Of a stretch of 64,000 nt of DNA, positions 56,741 through 64,000 are shown piece by piece. The stretch comes from Ceratobasidium sp. AG-K (Eukaryota > Basidiomycota > Agaricomycetes > Cantharellales > Ceratobasidiaceae): NCBI GenBank assembly GCA_037039685.1, contig JAWNGF010000002.1, forward strand, positions 5,518,001-5,582,000, given 5' to 3'. Below the pieces are notes generated by a model that saw nothing but the letters and a program-made list of their open reading frames with translations, ran no database searches and had not been told where the DNA came from. The stretch's first letter is position 1, and each line of letters opens with the position of its first letter. The position numbers and the translations under genes were made by a program.

Positions 56741-58354
56741 ATGGACCAGGGAGACGACTATGAAACTCTTGAGCTCATCGCTCAGCTTCAGCTTATGGAT
56801 CTTGAGGAGATGCGAGCTGGGTTCAAGGGAAAAGGTCGCAGAGGGACTTGTAAGTCTTAGCCACACGTCAAAATTTTGCCACTGGATCATGACATACCGG
56901 CCGTAGTATCTGACGTCGAGCTCACTTACGACGCAATGGAGGCCGAAGCTCACGTTACACTTCAGTTTATCCGAGACTACCGCATCGCCAAAGGGGCTGA
57001 GCGCGCTGTCCACGAGGACTTGGAACTCATCAACACCATGGCGGAGATTGAAGCTCGCGAGCAAGCCGACCGTCGATATGCTCTAGCCCTATCGAACAAT
57101 CCTGATGCGCTACCGCCGCCTGAAAGCGGGTTTGGGTATCGCTCGACTCAAAGCCTATCCCCTAGTAGTAGTTCCTCGAGTCGACCGTGGTCTATCGCCA
57201 ACTCCTTGGCCTCGCGCCAGAGCTCGCCCGGTACTAGCTCTAGTGTGGAGAGCTCCCCTCGGTGAGCTGATTCAATCCGGCCCCCTCTATTGTGCTGAAT
57301 GATTGTAGGTGGAGTTCCCTTAGTCCAAGCGCAAGCAAGGGCCCGGGACTTGCGCCTTCTATTCTCAAGCTCCCTCCTGGAGAGTACGTATACGACCTGG
57401 ATATTATTACGCGTCTCGGCTGATCCACACCAAAAGGAAATCTGTTGACTGCATAATATGCAGCGACTCGACAACGCAAGCTTACCAAGCACCATGCGGT
57501 TGCTTCTACGACCGAAACTGTCTCACGCAGCTGTTTACCAAGGCTACAGTCGACGAGTCGCTGTTCCCTCCAAGGTGCTGCAACCAGCCAATCTTGTTCG
57601 CCCAAGTTCGTAGCATCTTCACCCCGCAGCTGGTACGCACGTTCGAAAAGAAGTCGGAAGAGTTCAAGACTCCGAACCGACTCTATTGTCACAATCCAGG
57701 ATGTTCGACCTTCCTCGGACCTGCCACAACCACAGAGCGGGAGAAAACCAACAGGCGATGCATGCAATGCAATCGCACTACTTGCTCGTTTTGCAAAAAC
57801 GCCGCTCATGCCTCCTACATCCCCTGTGAGACGGACACTGCAGCTCAACAAGTACTCGCACTAGGCCAACAGGAAGGATGGCAGTCGTGCCCGAGCTGCC
57901 ATCACATGGTCGAGCTCGATACGGGATGCTATCACATGACGTGCCGATGCAGGCACGAATTTTGCTATGTATGCGCGCAGCAGTGGAAGAACTGTACGTG
58001 CCCCCAATGGGATGAGAACCGACTGGTCGCTCAAGCCGAACGCCGAGTCGTGAGGGACCTTGGGTTGCTCCCGGCTGTCGCGCGTCCGGTCCAGGTGGCT
58101 GCTCGCGCTCAAGAAGTCCGGCGTATGGTCGACAACTTGAGGGAGAACCACGAGTGCGATCATCATACTTTTGGGTTCTCTAGGCGGGGTGGGTCTGGAG
58201 ACTGCGAATCTTGCGGGAGCTGGTTACGCGACTTTTTGTTGGTGAGTGAAGGCCAGCTCAGTTTACACTATTGGAAACTAATATCACTGTGTTTAAGCAA
58301 TGTCGGGGATGCTCAATACAGGTTTGCGTGCGCTGCAGGCGCAACAGGCTATAA
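56741..58354 (+). CDS. RBR-type E3 ubiquitin ligase (RING-IBR-RING), copy 1
   Basis: RBR ligases take ubiquitin from an E2 onto a RING2 cysteine and pass it to substrates. The ATG at 56741 starts MDQGDDYETLELIAQLQLMD, splits at an intron (about 56848-56907) and continues LSDVELTYDAMEAEA. A helical part (EAREQADRRYALALSNN) resembles a ubiquitin-interacting motif; this is a weak inference. A Ser-rich linker crosses two introns. RING1 is CIICSDSTTQAY...CGCFYDRNCL...CCNQPI. IBR is NRLYCHNPGCSTFLG...CMQCNRTTCSFCKNAAH. RING2 is CPSCHHMVELDTGCYHMTCRCRHEFCYVCAQQWKNC, with the catalytic Cys expected in GCYHMTC. The last exon adds CRGCSIQVCVRCRRNRL to the stop at 58354. About 460 residues, intact. Confidence 0.88.
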
Positions 58355-58896
58355 TTTATGGCGAAAGGAGGAACGATTTGCGATTTGACTTTTTCTTGGT
58401 CTGCAACTGATCTTGTGAACGGTGAAGTGTATGTATGCGCGTATGACATCCTTTATGACTGAACACGGCTGGACACGACAGAACAAATATCAACTATTAA
58501 CTTGCGTTTGATCAGACAACGCTTATTCCACCGCATACCACTCAGAATCATTATACTATCAACATCATTCAGGTTCACCCGGATTCTGTTGATGCCATCG
58601 GGGATCTAGATAGGTTATAAATTGCCAGGCCATCGATAGCTTCCTTATGATATCATATTACCCCACATGACATGAATGACAAAGGGTTTCTCAGGTTCAT
58701 GAGCTTTGGTTCGTCCCCAACTTCTTTATTCTCACTAGTCGACACGTGCTGTGAACCACGGTTGCTTACAAGTCCGAGATTCTGTCTATAGCTGCATTTG
58801 GGGCAGGTATTCGGCTCGCCTATCGATTCACAGGACGCCGTGGCACTTAAGTGGCGATGGGATCAAATCGTCCAGCTTACCCCCCCCTCGCTCACT
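58355..58896. other. Intergenic region with duplicated RBR promoter
   Basis: The first part is RBR copy 1 3' UTR. From about 58705 the sequence parallels the promoter of copy 1 (ttcgtccccaacttcttta versus ttcgcccagcttcttcg, then gtcgacacgtg). No gene or repeat beyond this paralogy was seen. Confidence 0.55.
58743..58748. promoter_or_regulatory. CACGTG (E-box-like) upstream of RBR copy 2
   Basis: Within gtcgacacgtg, 148 bases before the start codon at 58897, matching the position of the same motif upstream of copy 1. Conservation through the otherwise diverged promoter hints that it is functional. Confidence 0.45.
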
Positions 58897-60502
58897 ATGA
58901 ATCAGGTCGACGACGAGACGCTGGAGCTTATCGCTCAGCTCCACCTCATGGATCTCGAAGATATGAGGGCCAGACTGAAAGGAAAAGGTCGAGGAGGAAC
59001 GTGTGAGTCGCAATTACATGACAACGACGCTGAGCCAGTTCATTATGCTATATCTGGGTATAGTGTCCGATGCTGAAATCACCTACGATGCCATGGAAGC
59101 CGAGGCGCGAGCAACACTCCAGGTAATCCGTGACCATCGTATTGCCAGAGGAACAGAGCGTGCCATCCAAGAGGACTTGGATCTCGTTGAAGCTATGGCC
59201 GCGTGGGAAGCCCGTGAACAGGCAGATCATCAATATGCCTTGGCGCTATCGATCAACCCCAATGCCCCTCCGCCGCCTGAGATTAAACCCCGCCCAGCCC
59301 AGAGCTCGTCCTCAAGTATACGTAGTAGCACATACAGCATCGCAAGCTTGTCAGCATTTGCGTCGACTGTCGAATCTTTGGCCTCCGACCGGTATTCGGC
59401 GAGTACAAGTTCGAGTTTATGCATCCCCACCAGGTGGGTGGATCTAATAGAGCGTTCGATGTAACCATAAATGAGGATAGTTGTAGTTCGTATACTCCTG
59501 CTACAAGCAAAAAGTCTGGATTTATTCCCGCTATTTTGAGACTTCCGGCCGGAAAGTGCGTACGCTGCCCATAGGTCTCAGTGCGTTTGTACTAATCGCC
59601 CCTCCTATAGAGCATCAGTCGATTGTGTAATTTGTAGTGACTCCACTACACAAGCTTACCGAGCACCATGCGGCTGTTTCTATGACCGAGATTGTCTCAC
59701 GGAGCTGTTTACCAAGGCCACAGTCGACGAGTCGCTTTTCCCGCCGCGGTGTTGCAACCAGCCAATTTCGTTCGACCAGGTCCGCACCATCTTCACGCCG
59801 CAACTTGTGCGCGCGTTCGAAAAGAAGTCTGAAGAATTCAAGACTCCGAATCGACTCTACTGTTACAATCCGACCTGTTCGGCCTTCCTTGGTCATGCTG
59901 CACCTACAGAACGAGAAAAGATTGACAAGAATTGCATGAACTGCTACCGAAGCACTTGCTCGTTCTGTAAAAATGCCGCTCATTCCTCTTACATTCCTTG
60001 CAAGGTAGATGCTGCAGCCCAGATGTTCTCGCGCTGGGCCGACAAGAGGGGTGGCAATCGTGCCCAAGTTGCCATCACATGGTCGAGCTCGAATTAGGAT
60101 GTTACCACATGACGTGTCGATGCCGACACGAATTTTGCTATGTATGCGGACAGCAGTGGAAGAATTGCACATGTCCACACTGGGATGAGTCGAGGCTGGT
60201 CGCTCAAGCTGGGCGCCGAGTCGCAAGGGGTCCCAGGGCGCTCCCGCTCATCGCGAGTGCCCAGGAGATCAGGCGTGTGGCTGACAATCTGAGGGAGAAC
60301 CATCAGTGCGCTCACCATTTGTTTGGATTTCTGAGGCGAACCGGGCCTGGAAACTGTGAATCCTGCGGGGATCGGCGTGACTTTTTGTTGGTGAGTGGGA
60401 TTATCAGGCTTGTGGTGTTTGAAAACTGAGAGGAATTTGTTCAAGCAATGTCGAGGATGCTCTATTCAAGTTTGTGCGCGCTGCAGGCGCAACCGGTTGT
60501 AA
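58897..60502 (+). pseudogene. RBR-type E3 ubiquitin ligase, copy 2, with one-base frameshift
   Basis: Tandem paralogue of the gene at 56741-58354, with the same exon plan. It starts MNQVDDETLELIAQLHLMD; an intron leads to LSDAEITYDAMEAEA, then EAREQADHQYALALSIN and a Ser-rich linker. RING1 (CVICSDSTTQAY...CCNQPI) and IBR (YCYNPTCSAFLG...CSFCKNAAH) are intact. After KVDAAA, at about 60020-60022, one base is missing relative to copy 1 (gcc ca-gat versus a full codon). The original frame then hits a stop at 60097. The next frame resumes DVLALGRQEGWQSCPSC and carries RING2 (GCYHMTCRCRHEFCYVCGQQW) to a stop at 60502. No real intron can bridge it: the only gt..ag there is 18 bases. It is either a recent pseudogene or an assembly error, because the rest shows no decay. 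Confidence 0.82.
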
Positions 60503-60892
60503 CCCCTAGCTCAAAGAGGGATAGTTATTTGATCTATTGGGTGACGATTTATTCTGCAATCGTGAATAATGAAATGGGTTACATCATTCATGATAGGCCG
60601 GATGCAACAGAACGAGAGCATACACCGTGTGGCAGTGCCTTGTCATGGACCCAATCTCGGTTCCCAGTCACCTTCAGGCTTGGCTGTCTATAATGGGCAT
60701 TGGCCCATCGACATTATGGATTGCCGCTGGTAGGGCCCAAACAAGGAGCGCAGGCATCCCGGGTGGTTCCCGTCACCATATGACTTGGCATCCTATATCG
60801 GGCTATGTCGACAGGCACACTGTTTGACTTGGCACGTCAAGGGCTAGACCATTGTTGAAGGTGCCCTCTGGGTTTTCTCTCCTCGCCTCGCC
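60503..60892. other. Intergenic region before the two-TM tandem pair
   Basis: About 390 bases hold the RBR copy 2 3' UTR and the promoter of the next gene. A T/C-rich tract (gggttttctctcctcgcctcgcc) lies directly before the start at 60893. No open frame is convincing. Confidence 0.4.
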
Positions 60893-62520
60893 ATGCCGCT
60901 TGAATATCCGGTCACCAGGCCATACACACTTTCCAATCTCACTATCTATGTGTCTGTTGTGTCTGGCATCGCAATCGCGGGTCTAGCCGTTCTGAACTGT
61001 AAGTGGAATGGTCGTCGAGGAGCTCGGATTATTCAGTCCACCCAGTCGTCCTGCAAGGATACCAGGTTGTTACAGTACTCCGCCCGGATCCCAATGTCAC
61101 CGAATCATACTGGTGGACGCCTGGATCGGTAAAAGGCTGGCATTCGGCGGGTGACTGCGACCCAGTATCTCTGTCTCGGCATATGACTTTTCGGACCAAC
61201 TCGTCGCTATTTGCCTATGGTAAGTAGGTTCGCATAGATAAGATCGCCAGTTGCTCATGACCACAAGACCTGCGGAGCACGTTTGACTCGAGCGGAGACA
61301 ACGTTCTTGGAGCTACGCCCTATATGGCCAATCCTCTCGACAGCTGCGTGGTCGAAGGGATATTAGTGACCATTAATACCAATCGCCAGACCTTCAAGTT
61401 CGACGTAAGTGATATTACCTGTGGCCACCATTGTATAAACCGAGCTAATGTTCTGCAGACACCGATTCGCTGCACTGGTTCCAACCTTCCCTTCTCGCTC
61501 TCACTAATGTCTTCGTTCGTAATAAATATTAACCCTTACTACGACGACATTAGAACCTATTATACTACCAACAAAGCGGCCCGCGTCAACTTGCAGACGG
61601 GTTCGAGTGCCGTCTCGCTGAATGCGTCGTCCCCTACCAATATCATTGGCATCCTGGATGCGCTTGGCACAGACCTCCAACTATCAATGACGGTAGCGGT
61701 GGGCGCCAACACTGGAGCTCGACCTACACTGATTTCAACTGGTGGTCTCTGGGCATGCCCCGGAGGTGAGGACGCGACATGCAATCCCGAGGACATGACA
61801 ATGACTATCCCACTTTCCCAAACCGACTACTCCAACGGGTCAACTGTGGTTGCCGACGGACCCGGCTCGTTTGTGGGGATGTTCGAGAAGCCGTTGCTCA
61901 ACATGCTCATTGCGTTGAAGGATGCATATCAGTAAGTTCTTTGGCCAATACTTCAATCCCTCATTGACCCAGTATTAGTATCGACCTCGGCAACATTCAA
62001 TCATCGAATACGCTCCTCAACAAGGACTTGTTCAACAAGGTCATGCAGATCGACTCTACTATTTCCAACGTCATGCAATCAAATCCCGGTGACAAGATCT
62101 GCTCGTCTGGCCTAGGTTGTCTTGGGGGTATGCCGTGGGTGCAGCGGCTCTTGACGTCCGACGCGAGTATCAACGTCACTGTACCGACTCTATTACCGAG
62201 TGGGAACGCGCCTGCCGTGGTTAGGGTGGATTATTTATGCCCGTCGTACAAGCTCAAGAGCATAGGGAGTTTACTCTCGTCGGTGTTCATCGGTGAGATC
62301 AGTGCTCAGAGCGGATCACCAAGTTATGCTCACGTGACCGCATGCAGGCACTTGGAGCATGTATATGGCGCTCTTTGGTGTGTTCAGATTTTTCGGCCCG
62401 ATGCTAGAGCGGCGGTACGGGAGGGGCGAGAAAGGGGATACAGTGGTCGGTAAGTTGTGTTTTCTCTTGTTTATGGTCAGTTCACTGATACAAGAGGTAG
62501 ATCATACAGCCTCAGACTGA
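60893..62520 (+). CDS. Two-TM hypothetical protein with large ectodomain, tandem copy 1
   Basis: I do not recognise the family. The ATG at 60893 starts MPLEYPVTRPYTLSNL, then a TM segment (IYVSVVSGIAIAGLAVL). An intron at about 61000-61039 joins NF to HPVVLQGYQVVTVLRPDPNVTESYWW. Exons follow with CDPVSLSRHMTFRTNSSLFAYG, then GDNVLGATPYMANPLDSCVVEG, then TPIRCTGSNLPFSLSL...LWACPGGEDATCNPEDMTMTI. A later exon has IDLGNIQSSNTLLNKDLF and CSSGLGCLGGMPWVQRLL. The final exons have a second TM segment (WSMYMALFGVFRFFGPML), then RRYGRGEKGDTVVEVDHTASD and a stop at 62520. Several Asn-X-Ser/Thr sites and paired cysteines suit a secretory-pathway ectodomain between the two TMs. About 430 residues with six short introns. 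A closely related copy follows at 63479. Confidence 0.72.
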
Positions 62521-63478
62521 GTTACTCTCATGATCAAGGGGTAAAGGTACGAATCCTGAGTATACTATTTATATTTATACTTATCGCAAAGCTTACACAA
62601 AGAATCTGGACGGATACTCGCAATCAAAGGCCCCTGCCGAGGGCACACCCTAGACACAGGCTCGACGATAATTTGACTCGTTTGTTCGCGTTCTTCTTGG
62701 CTTGGAGGTTTGTTCATAAGTGATCTCTCTTACACTGTCTGCATCACTGGGGTGTTTCTGTCTTTATGGTTATATATGTAATTCCCATTATCCATAGCCC
62801 TTCAGTAGGTATAGGAAACGTGTCATCATCTCTATTCACCAACCTGGTGGCATGACTCTAGAACACCAATATACGTTGAAGACGGATCAACATACACTTT
62901 TATGATCCGGAGAGGGCCGTGAGGAACCGAGAAATGGAAAATAAATACCACCAGGTTAGCAAAGGTACCGCCGTAGGGTTGTTATTATCTGCGCCACTAG
63001 CACGCCCATCGATGAAGTTGCTAAGATTTTCACAAACCAGTCGGCATCCGAGAGCTTGGAACCTGGTAGGTCGATCGCATGCATTCGCATTTTACAGCTG
63101 ACATTAGCGCGGGTCACTTCGGTCATGTAGCTCTATAATTTGTGGGTGGGGTGAGATCTTTCATATTACAAGTCCGCTGCATTTTGACACTTTGATCTAT
63201 TAAAATTCCGACTGACATTGTACCTGACGCTCAGGTGCAGCAAAGCTGGGGCAAGCAAGGATGGGCACAAAAATGCGCAAGCCAAGGCGGATTTTGCTAA
63301 TTTCGATAGGATAGACGCCAAGCTACCGAAGGGTGTGACAGGGAGACAAAGAAGTTTGCACGACGTTCTATTATTGGAGCGAGGGGCACAGGGGAATAGC
63401 CAAGAATGCGTCCTGGTATAAAGACCGCTCGCTCTACGCATTGGCGTCGGAACCCTAGGTTGCTCCCTGCCCCCGGAG
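62521..63478. other. Intergenic region between the tandem pair
   Basis: About 960 bases between two copies of the same gene. It carries the first copy's 3' UTR and the second copy's promoter. Short open frames at 62919-63101 and 63218-63421 have no motif. A T-rich/AT-rich stretch lies at 62560-62600. No mobile element ends were found. Confidence 0.4.
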
Positions 63479-64000
63479 ATGCCGCTTGAGTATCCTGTGA
63501 CGCGACCGTATACGCTCCCTCACCTCACCGTCTGTGTTTCTGGGGTGTCCGTGGTAGCAATTGTGGGCTTAATCATTCTGAATTGTAAGTAATGTTTTTC
63601 AGTAACTGAGCTAGCGTTTAGCTGACCGTATGATTGTTTGCTAGTTATTGTCCAAGGATATGAAGCAATAACAGTGCTTCGCCCGAATCCTAATATTACC
63701 GATTCATTTTGGTGGAAGCCTAGAGCCATTCCGGGCTGGGACTCAGCGAAAAGATGCGATCCAGTATCCTTGTCTGGGCACTCATCTTTCCGAACCAATT
63801 CATCGATGTTTTCGTATGGTATGCGCGTCTGTTTTTAACCCATGTACTCAGCTGAATCCACTCGTTCCAAGAAATCCGAGGCATCTCTGATCACAACGGC
63901 GATAGTATTGCTGGTGCAACATCGTACATGGCTAACTCTCTGAGTGGATGCGAGGTGGAGGGGGTCACAATGATCGGAGAACCTTTCCGTAATCGGCTTG
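63479..64000 (+). CDS. Two-TM hypothetical protein, tandem copy 2 (cut by window end)
   Basis: Paralogue of the gene at 60893-62520. It starts MPLEYPVTRPYTLPHLT, followed by the TM segment (VCVSGVSVVAIVGLIIL). An intron (about 63586-63645) joins NF to IVQGYEAITVLRPNPNITDSFWW, then CDPVSLSGHSSFRTNSSMFSYG before a second intron, and IRGISDHNGDSIAGATSYMANSLSGCEVEG up to the window edge. The exon plan matches copy 1 exactly, and the visible part has no stop or frameshift. The second TM and C-terminus are beyond 64000. Function unknown. Confidence 0.7.

Noticed and set aside
60004..60021. An 18-base gt..ag segment that could remove the frameshift region in RBR copy 2
   Set aside because: It is far shorter than any plausible spliceosomal intron, and it would delete residues without restoring the RING2 frame.
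1..64000. CRISPR arrays, rRNA, integrases or intact transposons
   Set aside because: None were seen on either strand. The only regular repeats are the WD40 units, the tandem genes and small homopolymer or microsatellite tracts.

Overview
The window looks like nuclear DNA from a basidiomycete fungus, most likely an Agaricomycete. A Rhizoctonia/Ceratobasidium-like source is plausible but not proven. The reasons are very short GT-AG introns (mostly 45-65 nt) breaking nearly every gene, eukaryotic single-gene transcription units on both strands, and typical gene families: a NACHT-WD40 STAND protein, M35 deuterolysins, TKL-type kinase fragments and RBR ligases. I joined exons by hand from splice signals, frame continuity and recalled family motifs. 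Outer ends marked as start or stop codons are usually firm; some internal junctions are approximate.

Layout. 0.8-4.0 kb: ELMO/CED-12 protein (-). 4.9-6.6 kb: SGNH-like protein with a Ser/Pro-rich tail (+). 7.2-8.8 kb: two-TM coiled-coil protein (+). 9.1-11.3 kb: methylenetetrahydrofolate reductase (+). 13.3-14.8 kb: secreted M35 protease (+). 15.1-17.4 kb: R3H-SUZ RNA-binding protein (-). 18.4-20.1 kb: vacuolar-type amino acid transporter (-). 20.2-21.0 kb: Ser-rich hypothetical protein (+). 22.1-23.5 kb: second M35 protease (-). 25.0-30.0 kb: NACHT protein with 14 WD40 repeats (+). 32.0-39.5 kb: acetyl-CoA carboxylase (-). 40.8-42.2 kb: hypothetical protein (+). 42.7-43.9 kb: SEC9/SNAP-25 SNARE (-). 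44.3-46.3 kb: xylulokinase (-). 46.6-48.7 kb: U2AF large subunit (+).

The right part is duplication-rich. Just downstream of intact U2AF, 49.1-51.8 kb holds a decayed chimera: a kinase fragment runs in frame into a partial U2AF copy that keeps the parental intron positions. Then come a DHA2-type MFS transporter (52.1-54.8 kb, -), a type I membrane protein (55.3-56.1 kb, +), two tandem RBR ubiquitin ligases (56.7-60.5 kb, +) of which the second has a one-base frameshift, and two tandem copies of an unrecognised two-TM protein (60.9-64.0 kb, +), the second cut by the window edge.

The left and central genes are mostly housekeeping (folate/methionine, fatty acid synthesis, secretion, splicing, pentose use) with accessory genes between them: the proteases, the NLR-like protein and the tandem duplicates. 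I see no operon-like logic, CRISPR, rRNA, tRNA or intact transposon. The best candidate for something undescribed is the kinase-U2AF chimera, followed by the RBR pair with its duplicated promoter.
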